Assembly: GCA_035623985.1 (NCBI GenBank)
Contig: DASPSJ010000091.1
Location: forward strand, 62,001 to 126,000
Origin: DAHUYF01 sp035623985
GTDB lineage: Bacteria > Pseudomonadota > Alphaproteobacteria > ATCC43930 > CGMCC-115725
DNA length: 64,000 nucleotides
Direction of reading: 5' to 3'
Shown: one piece after another, positions 35,353 to 43,475 of the stretch
Numbering within the stretch: the first letter of the stretch is position 1
How the letters are laid out: every line of letters begins with the position of its first letter
Translations under genes and position numbers: made by a program
The notes under the pieces: generated by a model
Told to the model about the DNA's origin: nothing
What the model saw: the letters and a program-made list of their open reading frames with translations, nothing else
Database searches by the model: none

Positions 35353-36942
35353 TCACGCGAAGATCCCATGGAGATACCAGCGCGGCGTCCGCTGCGCCTG
35401 GAAGAGGCCGTCGCGATAGAGCCAGAAGCGCCGCCCGGCCTCGTCCTCGACGCGATAATAATCGCGCGTCTGCGTTGCTTCCTCGCCGCGCCACCATTCG
35501 CCGCCGAGGCGTTCCGGCCCCTCGGCGCGACGCACGCGATGCAGCAGACGGCGCCAGAAAAACCGCACCGGCGGATCGTCCGGCACCCGCGCCACCGCCT
35601 CGATCGGCTCCGGCCGCGGCAACAGCCGGACCGGCCGCGGCAGGTCGAGCCGCCAGGCGCCTTGCGGCGGGGGAAAGACCGGAACAAGGCGCTGGGCGCG
35701 CTCCGGCACATGGCTCTCACGCGGCTCGAGACGCCCGATCGAAGGCTGCCCCAAGCGACCGGCCAAGCGATCGACGAGAGCGGCGAGCGCCGCCGGATCG
35801 GCGGCATCGCAATCGCTGCCTTGGGCCGCCGGCACCGCGCGCGCGACCTGGCGCGCCACGATCCCGGCGGAAGCCGCCGCGGGCCGAAGAGACGCCGTCC
35901 TGGCCAAGCGGAGCTGCGCCGGCGCCAGGCTCTCCACCGCCATCGCCGCCAGCACCATGTCCTCGATGCCGAGACCGGCATCGATCGTGCCGAGCCGCTC
36001 GGCAAAAAGCCGGAAGAGATGACGAAGGTCGCGCGTCGGCCGCGCCGTGCCGACCGTGGCCGGCGCCACGGCGCCATCGGTGCGATAGCAGCTCAGCACC
36101 AGCCGACGCGCACCGAGGCCCTCCTCTCCGAGCGCGCGGCAGAGCCTCTCCAGCAGCCTTCGTATCGCGAGGGCCAATGCCTCGGGCGTGCCGACCGGCT
36201 CGGCAAAGCGGCGCCGTACCCAGCGCGCGGGCTTGGGCGGCAACGGCGAGAGCGGCTCCGCCGCCGCGCCCAGCGCCTGATCGAGACGTTCCGCCAGCCC
36301 CGAGCCGAACCGCGCGGCAAGCGCGGCGCGCGGCAAGGTGTAGAGATCGCCGACGCGGCGCAGCCCGAGCCGCTCCAGCTCGCTCGCCTGCAGAGGATCG
36401 AGCCGCAGCGCCGCGATGGGGAGGGAAGCAAGCGCCCGCCACGCCTCGCCCGGCGGCACCACCGCGCTCTCGACGGCGCCGCACCGCGCCATCGCCCAGG
36501 CGGCGCCGGCGGTGTCGGCAATGGCGGCACGCGCGGCGATGCCTTGCCGCCGGAGGCGCTCGACCAGCGCGCGCGCCAGCTTCGCCTCGCCGCCCCGCAA
36601 ATGGGCACAGCCGGTAATGTCGAGCAGGATCGCATCGACGCCATGGGGCGTGGTCCAGGGGCTATAGCGCTGGCACCACTGAGCGAGCCGCTGAAGCGCC
36701 GCGGCGTCGCCGGCGGGATCGGCCTCGGCGACGGCAAGCGCGGGATGGAGAGCGCGCGCATCGGCGAGCGGCAGGCCCGGCGCAACGCCCAGCTCCTCGG
36801 CAGCGGCGTTGACAGCCGTCACGAGGCGACGGTTGCCGACCGTAAGGGCGAGGACGAAGGGCCTATCCGATGCAGAAGGCAGGCTGTCGCGCCGCCGGTC
36901 GATCGGCCAGCGCGGCAGCCAGAGACACATGACCCGTCGCAT
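35353..36942 (-). CDS. imuB: ImuB, catalytically inactive Y-family polymerase homologue
   Basis: A 529-residue ImuB. The family is a Y-family polymerase fold that has lost its catalytic carboxylates and acts as the hub that binds the beta clamp, DnaE2 and ImuA. The N-terminus (VMCLWLPRWPIDR), the ITGCAHLRGGEAKLA palm-like block and the C-terminal tail ending in WYLHGIFA are recognisable. ATG at 36942 follows GGAGG by six bases and lies inside the imuA 3' end, an 80-base overlap that suggests tight co-translation. The downstream dnaE2 gene follows almost immediately. Confidence 0.93.
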   Translation of the reverse strand: MRRVMCLWLPRWPIDRRRDSLPSASDRPFVLALTVGNRRLVTAVNAAAEELGVAPGLPLADARALHPALAVAEADPAGDAAALQRLAQWCQRYSPWTTPHGVDAILLDITGCAHLRGGEAKLARALVERLRRQGIAARAAIADTAGAAWAMARCGAVESAVVPPGEAWRALASLPIAALRLDPLQASELERLGLRRVGDLYTLPRAALAARFGSGLAERLDQALGAAAEPLSPLPPKPARWVRRRFAEPVGTPEALALAIRRLLERLCRALGEEGLGARRLVLSCYRTDGAVAPATVGTARPTRDLRHLFRLFAERLGTIDAGLGIEDMVLAAMAVESLAPAQLRLARTASLRPAAASAGIVARQVARAVPAAQGSDCDAADPAALAALVDRLAGRLGQPSIGRLEPRESHVPERAQRLVPVFPPPQGAWRLDLPRPVRLLPRPEPIEAVARVPDDPPVRFFWRRLLHRVRRAEGPERLGGEWWRGEEATQTRDYYRVEDEAGRRFWLYRDGLFQAQRTPRWYLHGIFA

Positions 36943-37630
36943 CGCCTGCCTCCATGATCCAGGATGCCGGAACGCCGCCCCGGCAGCGCCAGAGCTCGAC
37001 CTGCCAGCGGGCCCGGCCGATCCCAGGCTCTCCGGCAGCGACATCGCCCGGCAGCGCCTTGACCCGCCAGCGGGTCTGCGCCGCGTTGGGCGCCAGACGC
37101 TGCACCGCCGCCCGCTCGCCGTCGCGCCAGCGACGCAGCGCAAATCCGGTGACGCCGGAAGCCTCGGCAGCCAGCAGCAAGCGGCGGCTTGCCGGCAAGG
37201 AAAGCGCCTCCACCTCGCCGACCACGGCGGCGAGGCCCAGGCTTCTCAGCCCCTCCTCCATCGTCCACAGCACCTCGCGAGGATGCCGCGCCTGCGCCAG
37301 GATCAGCCTTGCGGGATCGAGGCCAAGGGCGGCCAGGCCGGGCCCATAGAGATCGCCCTCGGTCAAGCACCACAGCACCGGCTGCCCCGGCCTGAGCCGC
37401 GCCAGGATGCCGGCAAGAAAGGCGGCGGCGACGGCGCCGTCCTCCTCCTCGGGTCCCGCCCCTGCCACCTCATGCAGCGCCGCCAAGGGCAAGCCTTTGC
37501 CAGGCAAAGCCTGGTCGATTGCCGGCACGGCGAAAGGCAGGACCGCCCAGCCCTGTCGCCCTGCCCCTTCCAACGCCTCGAGGCGACGGCGCAACGCCGG
37601 GAGGCGAGCGTTTCGGCTGGCTTCGGGCAT
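36863..37630 (-). CDS. imuA: ImuA, RecA-like SOS mutasome protein
   Basis: A 255-residue ImuA, a RecA/SulA-like partner that binds ImuB and supports DnaE2-dependent mutagenesis. The N-terminal region is typical (LHEVAGAGPEEEDGAVAAAF, then PVLWCLTEGDLYGPGL), and the core ends with LWRCRGGVPASWIMEAGD. First gene of the operon, start ATG at 37630, with a LexA box 18-32 bases upstream. Its 3' end overlaps imuB by 80 bases. Confidence 0.92.
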   Translation of the reverse strand: MPEASRNARLPALRRRLEALEGAGRQGWAVLPFAVPAIDQALPGKGLPLAALHEVAGAGPEEEDGAVAAAFLAGILARLRPGQPVLWCLTEGDLYGPGLAALGLDPARLILAQARHPREVLWTMEEGLRSLGLAAVVGEVEALSLPASRRLLLAAEASGVTGFALRRWRDGERAAVQRLAPNAAQTRWRVKALPGDVAAGEPGIGRARWQVELWRCRGGVPASWIMEAGDATGHVSLAAALADRPAARQPAFCIG

Positions 37631-37647
37631 GCATGGTCGACCAATTT

Positions 37648-37662
37648 GTTCCTATTTTGTTC
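37648..37662 (-). promoter_or_regulatory. LexA (SOS) box for imuA-imuB-dnaE2
   Basis: GTTCCTATTTTGTTC, a perfect GTTC-N7-GTTC direct repeat, the alphaproteobacterial LexA operator. It is 18 bases upstream of the imuA start codon in an AT-rich stretch, so the operon should be induced by DNA damage. Confidence 0.9.
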
Positions 37663-37720
37663 CCTATAGAAAGCAGAGTCAACGCCGGATTCAATAGCCC
37701 CGATTTGGAGAATTTCGACG

Positions 37721-38500
37721 CTACCGACCCCGGAAGATCGGCGTCTCCTTTTTGAGGAAGCTTTGATAGCCCTGGCGGAAATCCTCCGTATCGAAAGTCT
37801 CGTAGGGCTCGTCGAACTCCTTCCCCTCGAGCGGACGGGGATCCTCGAGGCGCCGGGCGAATTTCTTGTGCCAGCGATTGACCAGCGGCGCGCCCGCGGC
37901 GATGCGACGGGCCGCGGCATGGGCCTCCTCCGCCACTCGCGCATCGGGCACCACGCGGCTGACGAGTCCTTTCTCCTTTGCCTCGGCGGCGTCGAAGACG
38001 CGGCCTTCGAGCAGGATTTCGAGCGCGACCTGCCGCCCCACCAGTTTGATGAGCGCCGCGATCTCGGGATAGCCCATGGTGACGCCGAGCCGGTTGATGG
38101 GAACGCCGAAGCGGCTGCTTTCGCCGCAAATACGGATATCGCAGAGCATGGCAAGCTCGAGCCCGCCGCCGACGCAGATGCCTTGGATCAGCGCCAGCGT
38201 GGGATGGCGCGAATCGGCGATGGCGCGCATCGTGCCATGCATGAGCTGGCCATAGGCGCGCGCCTGCTCGAAATTGGAGCGCAAACCGGCGAACTCCGCG
38301 ATGTCGGCGCCCGGCGCGAACGCCTTGTCGCCGGCACCGCGCAGCACGATGCAGCGAACATCGTCCTCGGCTTCAAGCGCAATGAAGGCGTCCCGCACGC
38401 TTTCCCACATCGCCCAGGTCAGCGCGTTGAGCCGCTCCGGCCGGTTGAGCGTCACCGTGACGATGCCGCCGTCGCGCTCGATCAGGACCTCCTGCGCCAT
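37721..38500 (-). CDS. Enoyl-CoA hydratase/isomerase family protein
   Basis: A 259-residue crotonase-fold protein acting on acyl-CoA esters in the cytoplasm. The CoA-binding/oxyanion segments are readable: KAFAPGADIAEF (oxyanion-hole Gly/Ala) and ICVGGGLELAMLCDIRI. The usual hydratase glutamate position after the second oxyanion block is replaced by PINRLGVTMG, so hydratase, isomerase or hydrolase activity cannot be chosen. Start ATG at 38500 follows AGGAGG. It is alone on its strand here. Confidence 0.9.
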   Translation of the reverse strand: MAQEVLIERDGGIVTVTLNRPERLNALTWAMWESVRDAFIALEAEDDVRCIVLRGAGDKAFAPGADIAEFAGLRSNFEQARAYGQLMHGTMRAIADSRHPTLALIQGICVGGGLELAMLCDIRICGESSRFGVPINRLGVTMGYPEIAALIKLVGRQVALEILLEGRVFDAAEAKEKGLVSRVVPDARVAEEAHAAARRIAAGAPLVNRWHKKFARRLEDPRPLEGKEFDEPYETFDTEDFRQGYQSFLKKETPIFRGR

Positions 38501-38591
38501 TCTCGCCTCCTGGTTTGCGCAAGCCTAGCACATTGCTCTGTCGGCATTTTGGCCCTAAACATGCGCCTTCCGCCGCGCGACCGAGGAGCCG

Positions 38592-38981
38592 ATGGCGAAT
38601 ACCCCAGCGGATGATGCCGCCGAGATCGCCTCCCGCATCCTGTTGGAGACGAAGTCCGTCCCGTTGAGCCCGGTCTCTGTCGATTGCCGGCGCTGCATCT
38701 CCTTTCCGCGCGTGCGACGGCGGCCAATGGATCTCGGCACCGAGCGGATCGAGCGCATGGCCGGCCATGACTTGCTCGATGCAGTGGCCGGCGGCGAGAC
38801 CGCGGGTATTTCCTTTGCGGCGCGGATCGCCGAGTGGCCAGCATTGCCCATGCTCTGCAACGCACGGATCGACAGCGAGATGGCGGAAGGCGCGCGCGTC
38901 GTCCCGGTCGAAGCCCATTTCGAGGATCCCGGCGGCCGGTCGGCGGCGCGCGACGGCAACCGCACCGGCGCTGCCGCCTGA
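38592..38981 (+). pseudogene. Degraded orotate phosphoribosyltransferase (pyrE-like) fragment
   Basis: A 129-codon ORF with a GAGGAG ribosome site whose protein follows alphaproteobacterial PyrE in pieces: an N-terminal IASRILLETKSV, then VDCRRCISFPRVRR, IERMAGHDLLDAVAGGETAG and IAEWPALPML. About 15 residues seem missing before the VDCRR block and a similar stretch after PML. The PRPP-binding loop (VLVEDxxTxGGS in the family) has become VVPVEAHFEDPGG, and the last 90 or so residues are absent. It cannot be a working OPRTase, yet the ORF is open, so a remnant under weak decay or a short repurposed protein are both possible. Confidence 0.7.
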
Positions 38982-39026
38982 CCCGCGACGCGACGCACGC
39001 CCGTGCATCACGGCTTTTTGGTCGAA

Positions 39027-39644
39027 ATGAACCACTACATCGGGCATTACGGCTATCTCGCCGTGATGCTGGGCATCCTGCTCGAGGATTTCGGCCTGCC
39101 GGCACCGGGCGAGACACTGCTCATCACGGGCGCCATCGGCGCGTCCACGGGCGCGCTCAACCTCTATCTGCTGTTGCCGCTTGCCTGGGCTGGCGCGGTC
39201 GTGGGCGACAATATCGGCTACGCCATCGGCCATTTCGGCGGCCATCGCCTCATGGTGCGCCACGGCGGCCGCATCGGCATCACCGAGGACCGTTTGAAAC
39301 AGGTGGAGGCGTTCTTCGAGCATTACGGTGGATGGGTGATCGTATTCGCCCGATTCGTCGTCATCCTGCGTCAGTTCAACGGCATTGTCGCCGGAACGCT
39401 CGGCATGCATTGGCTGCGTTTTCTCGCGCTGAATGCGATCGGTGCGGCGCTATGGGTGGGTTTCTGGGGCATGCTCTCCTACTGGCTCGGCAAGGGCGTG
39501 CTGATCTATGTGCATGAGCTGCATCGGGTTACGCCGCTGGTGGGCGCACTCGTTGTCATCCTGCTGGCATTGGGCGCGGGATATTTGTGGTGGCGCTTCA
39601 CGCGAAAGCCGCGCCCTAGCGGCAATCATAGACCCCCAGGATAA
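39027..39644 (+). CDS. DedA family membrane protein
   Basis: A 205-residue DedA/SNARE-associated membrane protein. The family signature is clear: an N-terminal HYGYLAVMLGILLEDFGLPAPGE, the glycine-rich GDNIGYAIGHFGG, and the arginine-containing VIVFARFVVILRQFNGIVAG. Family members are lipid scramblases or flippases needed for envelope integrity. I use ATG 39027; GTG 39003 would add eight residues. The 3' end overlaps the convergent lipoprotein gene by 29 bases. Confidence 0.9.
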   Translation: MNHYIGHYGYLAVMLGILLEDFGLPAPGETLLITGAIGASTGALNLYLLLPLAWAGAVVGDNIGYAIGHFGGHRLMVRHGGRIGITEDRLKQVEAFFEHYGGWVIVFARFVVILRQFNGIVAGTLGMHWLRFLALNAIGAALWVGFWGMLSYWLGKGVLIYVHELHRVTPLVGALVVILLALGAGYLWWRFTRKPRPSGNHRPPG

Positions 39645-39855
39645 GGTCGCCATCCTCGGGCTCGGCCGATCTCAGCACGGCGTTGCGACCGAGATTGGCG
39701 CAATAGAGCATCGCCTGGTGCGTCGCCTCGCCCTGCTGGTCGGCGGGAAATTGATAGGTAACGCCATCGGCGGTAGCGGTCGTTGCCTCCACCCGCGATA
39801 CCGCGGCGCAGGCGGCGACGAAAAGGACCGGCAACAAAACCGCGGCCTTGATCAC
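39616..39855 (-). CDS. Small lipoprotein, unknown function
   Basis: A predicted 79-residue lipoprotein from the GTG at 39855: a short charged start, a hydrophobic segment (AAVLLPVLFVAACA) with a lipobox VAAC around residue 16, then a mature part with two further cysteines (LYCANLGR and VYDCR) that could pair in the periplasm. I do not recognise the family. A longer in-frame ORF up to 39939 would bury the signal sequence. Converges on dedA with a 29-base overlap. Confidence 0.6.
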   Translation of the reverse strand: MIKAAVLLPVLFVAACAAVSRVEATTATADGVTYQFPADQQGEATHQAMLYCANLGRNAVLRSAEPEDGDLILGVYDCR

Positions 39856-40177
39856 CAGAGAAGGCGGGCATTCGCCTCGCTGCGCGCTCACGGTGTCCTT
39901 ACATCCAGCGATCGGTCCATGCCCGGCGGCAAGGTGCATGGCATAGGCATCATCGACGCGGGCACCAGCGATTTCCGCCGCCGCCGGCGGACACCGCTTG
40001 CTCCGAGAGACGTCGCGGCGCCCTATGGCTGAAATCGCTGCTCATGGCCTGCCTCTTGCAGCCCGAACGGACGACAGGATGATGAGCGGCGGCCGCTTGA
40101 TGCGCAAGCATGGCGGCGGTAGGAAGCGCGAAGAGGGGCGGGTTTTCTGCTAACGCTGCGGCAAAGGGGTGGGTCTG

Positions 40178-41116
40178 ATGCGAATTGCGCTCATCGGTCA
40201 GCAGGCATTCGGCAAGGCCGTGCTGGATGCTTTCCTGGCGCGAGGCGATACGGTTGCGGGCGTGTTCGTCGTGCCGGAAGCGGCCGGGGCGAAGCCCGAT
40301 CCGCTTGCCGCCGCCGCTCGCGACCGGAAGCTGCCGGTATTTCCGACCGCAAGCTACGGCGCGGCGGAAGCCATCGCCGCGTTGCGCGGGCTCGACGTCG
40401 ATCTCGGCATCATGGCTTATGTGCTGCAATTCGTGCCGCAGGCCTTTTGCCGCGTACCGCGCCACGGCACGATACAGTTCCATCCTTCCCTGCTGCCGGC
40501 GCATCGCGGCCCCTCCTCGATCAACTGGCCGGTGATACTCGGCAGGACGCGCACCGGCCTCACCATCTTCCGCCCGGTGGATAGGCTCGACGAAGGGCCG
40601 GTGATCCTGCAGAAAGAAGTGGCGATCGGTCCCGATGATACGGTGGCGACCCTCTATTTCGACAAGATTTTCCCACTGGGCGTCGCGGCGCTCCTCGAAG
40701 CGGCGGATCTCGTGGTCTCCGGCAAGGCCCAGCAACGCGCCCAGGACGAGAGCGAAGCCAGCTATGAAGGCTGGGTGCGCGAAGCGGAGTCCCGCATCAA
40801 CTGGGCGAGCTCCGTCGACATCGTCTATAACCTCATCCGCGGCTGCAATCCGGCGCCGGGCGCGTGGACCACGCACGGCGGAAGGCTGCTCCATCTCTTC
40901 GAATCGCGCAAGATCGCCGCGCGCAGCTTCGCCCAGGTCAAGGGACTGACGCCCGGGCAAATCGCGGCGACGAGCGACCAGGGCTTCACCGTGCACGCGC
41001 AGGGCGGCTTCATCGAGGTATTGCGCTGCCGCTTCGACGACGGCAAGAAGATCCCCGCCGGAGAAGCCGGAATCGCCGTCGGCTCGGTGCTGGGAGAGCA
41101 GCCGCGGCCCGTCTGA
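40178..41116 (+). CDS. 10-formyltetrahydrofolate hydrolase-like formyltransferase
   Basis: A 312-residue protein resembling the N-terminal hydrolase domain of 10-formyl-THF dehydrogenase (ALDH1L1) and methionyl-tRNA formyltransferase. It has FHPSLLPAHRGPSSINW with His102, the RLDEGPVILQKE block with Asp138, and a C-terminal Fmt-like part (SYEGWVREAESRINW, YNLIRGCNPAPGAWT). The closer match to the dehydrogenase domain suggests hydrolysis or transfer of the formyl group rather than tRNA formylation, but no aldehyde dehydrogenase part follows. ATG at 40178, with AGGGG upstream; GTG 40169 is possible. It stands alone. Confidence 0.75.
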   Translation: MRIALIGQQAFGKAVLDAFLARGDTVAGVFVVPEAAGAKPDPLAAAARDRKLPVFPTASYGAAEAIAALRGLDVDLGIMAYVLQFVPQAFCRVPRHGTIQFHPSLLPAHRGPSSINWPVILGRTRTGLTIFRPVDRLDEGPVILQKEVAIGPDDTVATLYFDKIFPLGVAALLEAADLVVSGKAQQRAQDESEASYEGWVREAESRINWASSVDIVYNLIRGCNPAPGAWTTHGGRLLHLFESRKIAARSFAQVKGLTPGQIAATSDQGFTVHAQGGFIEVLRCRFDDGKKIPAGEAGIAVGSVLGEQPRPV

Positions 41117-41152
41117 CGCCATGGCGCGCCGCCAGCGGCGATGATCGCGATG

Positions 41153-41935
41153 TCACGCCGAAGCCGCCAGCGTCTCCGGATGCCATAGCAGAAGCCGATG
41201 GCGGATCATCTCCATCGCCTTGACCAGCGCCGTCCCGATGACGGCGATGGCCAGAACGCCGGCGAAGACGCCCGGCGAATCGGCGAAGCGCATCTGCGTC
41301 ATGATCGTGCCGCCGAGCCCTTCGCCGCCCATGGTCATCTCGTTCACGATCTCGACGATGAGCGAGATCGGCAGGGCCACCTGCAAGCCGGTGAAAATCT
41401 GCGGCAGCGAAGCCGGAAGCGCAATCTCCCAAAGCAGCCGGTGACGCCCGGCGCCGAGGCTCAACGCCGACCAGAGCAGCACGGCTTCGACGCCGTCCGC
41501 CGCGGCCCAGGATGCCACGATCACCGGAAAGACCGCGGAGAAGGCAACCATCAGAATCTTGGACGCATCGAAGACGCCGAACCAAAGGATGAATACCGGC
41601 AAGAAGGCGATCTTCGGCATCGGCAGGCCGATCGACACCAGCGGGTCGAAGAACCAGCGCATGAGCGGGACGCGCGCGATCAGGATACCGACGGCGACGC
41701 CGGAGACGGCCGCCAGGGCGAACCCGGCAAGCGCCCGGTAGAGGGTGAGCGCGATGTCGAGGATGATGTCGCCGGAAGCCACGTCGCGGTAGAGCCGCAC
41801 CAGCACCGTCGAGAAAGGCGGCAGCAGGAAATCGGAGACGACATGCGCCTCGGCAAAAGCCTGCCAGAGGGCCAGCACGGCAAGGATCGAGAGCCAGCGC
41901 AACGCCGCCTGGCCGAACGCGCTCAGCCACGCCAT
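41153..41935 (-). CDS. ABC importer permease, SsuC/TauC type (second)
   Basis: A 260-residue inner-membrane permease with six hydrophobic segments and an EAA-like loop (LGAGRHRLLWEIALPASLPQI) of the nitrate/sulfonate/taurine importer family. It is the last gene of a four-gene importer operon; its start overlaps the end of the previous permease by 13 bases. The two permeases differ, so the membrane part is probably a heterodimer. Confidence 0.9.
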   Translation of the reverse strand: MAWLSAFGQAALRWLSILAVLALWQAFAEAHVVSDFLLPPFSTVLVRLYRDVASGDIILDIALTLYRALAGFALAAVSGVAVGILIARVPLMRWFFDPLVSIGLPMPKIAFLPVFILWFGVFDASKILMVAFSAVFPVIVASWAAADGVEAVLLWSALSLGAGRHRLLWEIALPASLPQIFTGLQVALPISLIVEIVNEMTMGGEGLGGTIMTQMRFADSPGVFAGVLAIAVIGTALVKAMEMIRHRLLLWHPETLAASA

Positions 41936-42666
41936 CGCAGCGCCAGGCCCATCAGCAGGAGATAGAGGCGGTCGGCGAAGAATCCCACCGCGGAGACGGT
42001 GAGAACGGCGGCAAACATCGCGTCATAGGCGCCGCCCTCGCCGAAGGAGGAAATGAGATAACCCATGCCACGCTGGCTGGTAATCAACTCTGCCGCCACC
42101 AGCAGGATGAAGGAAAGCGCCAGAGCGTTGCGAACGCCGGCCAGGATCTCCGGCATCGCCGCCGGCAGCACCACCTCCCACAGCACCTCGCGGCGCTTGG
42201 CGCCGGCGGCGAGCGCGGACCAGATCAGCACTTGCTCGACCCCCCGCGCGCCGTTGAAGGCGCCCATCACCACGGGCAAGAGGCAGCCGAGAAAGACCGC
42301 GGCGATCTTCGAGGCGGCCCCAAGGCCGAACCACAGGATCATCACGGGAATGAGCGCCGAGCGCGGCAAGGGATAGAGCACGCGGATGAGGGGGTTGATC
42401 AGGATCTCCACCGGGCTGTACCACGCCATCGACACGCCCAGCGCGACGCCAACGACGATGCCAAGCGCGAGGCCCGCCGCCAGATTTTGCAGCGACGACA
42501 AGCCGTGGACGGCGAGATCGCCGTCTTGCAGCAGCCGCAGCCAGGCGCGCAGGACGGCGCTGACCGGCGGCAAAACGTCGGGACTGACAAGACCAAGGCG
42601 CGGCGCCGCCTCCCAAGCGACGGCCAGCGGCAGCAGCGGCAAGTAGCGCATCAGCGCAGCCCTCAC
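41923..42666 (-). CDS. ABC importer permease, SsuC/TauC type (first)
   Basis: A 247-residue permease of the same family as its downstream neighbour, with the EAA-like loop AAGAKRREVLWEVVLPAAMP. It overlaps the ATPase gene by four bases (42663-42666) and the next permease by 13, an arrangement that implies one translationally coupled operon. Confidence 0.9.
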   Translation of the reverse strand: MRAALMRYLPLLPLAVAWEAAPRLGLVSPDVLPPVSAVLRAWLRLLQDGDLAVHGLSSLQNLAAGLALGIVVGVALGVSMAWYSPVEILINPLIRVLYPLPRSALIPVMILWFGLGAASKIAAVFLGCLLPVVMGAFNGARGVEQVLIWSALAAGAKRREVLWEVVLPAAMPEILAGVRNALALSFILLVAAELITSQRGMGYLISSFGEGGAYDAMFAAVLTVSAVGFFADRLYLLLMGLALRWRG

Positions 42667-43454
42667 GGCTCGCGCCTTTCCTGCGCCAGGATCGCCTCGC
42701 CCCGCACCAGGCCCCAGAGATGCTCGACCTTTTCGGCAAACTCGCTCGTGCGCGCGATCTCCGGACCCTTCGCGCCGGCGAAGGTGGTATCGACGATCTC
42801 CTTGATGCGCCCCGGCCGCGCCGACATGACCGCAACGCGGTCCGCGAGATAGACCGCCTCGCGCACGTCATGCGTGACGAATACGACGGTCTTGGGCGTC
42901 CGGCCGATGATCGCCAACAGCTCTTCATGCATGAGCGCGCGGGTCTGGGCATCGAGCGCGCCGAAGGGTTCGTCCATCAACAGGATCGCGGGATCGACGG
43001 CAAGGGTGCGGGCGATGGCGACGCGCTGCTTCATCCCGCCGGAGAGCTGCGCCGGATAGCTGTTTTCAAACCCGCGGAGGTGCACGAGCTCGATCAGCTC
43101 GCGCGCGCGCCTTTCTCGCTCGGCGCGCGGCCGTTTCTGTTTTTCGAGCCCGTAGAGGATGTTCTGCCGCACCGTCTTCCAGGGATAAAGCGCAAAATTC
43201 TGGAAGACGATGCCGCGGTCCGAGCCCGGACCGGCGATCGGCTTGCCGGCAACGGTGATGCCGCCGACCTCGATGGGCAAAAATCCGCCCAGCAGATAGA
43301 GCAGCGTGCTCTTGCCGCAGCCGCTGGGGCCGAGCAGCGCCAGGAACTCGCGCTCGCGCACCTCGAGCGAGACGCGCTCCAAAGCCAGCACCGGCCGTCC
43401 ATGGGGCGGCCGGTAGGTGTGGCTCACGTCATGGAAGAAGATGCCCGATGTCAT
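42663..43454 (-). CDS. ABC importer ATPase, SsuB/TauB type
   Basis: A 263-residue ATP-binding subunit with Walker A GPSGCGKST near residue 42, signature LSGGMKQRVAIARTL and Walker B ILLMDEPFGALDA. It belongs to the nitrate/sulfonate/taurine importer group and has no extra regulatory domain. It follows the substrate-binding gene by 21 bases and overlaps the first permease gene. Confidence 0.93.
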   Translation of the reverse strand: MTSGIFFHDVSHTYRPPHGRPVLALERVSLEVREREFLALLGPSGCGKSTLLYLLGGFLPIEVGGITVAGKPIAGPGSDRGIVFQNFALYPWKTVRQNILYGLEKQKRPRAERERRARELIELVHLRGFENSYPAQLSGGMKQRVAIARTLAVDPAILLMDEPFGALDAQTRALMHEELLAIIGRTPKTVVFVTHDVREAVYLADRVAVMSARPGRIKEIVDTTFAGAKGPEIARTSEFAEKVEHLWGLVRGEAILAQERREP

Positions 43455-43475
43455 GATGGCGCCGCCGCGTACCGC

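Noticed and set aside
33012..36617. Plus-strand ORF of 1201 codons
   Set aside because: Antisense to dnaE2 and imuB, whose protein families are unmistakable; composition is His/Arg/Ala-rich, as expected for a GC-rich mirror frame.
38373..39410. Minus-strand ORF of 345 codons
   Set aside because: Antisense to the pyrE-like ORF and dedA; the plus-strand frames match known families.
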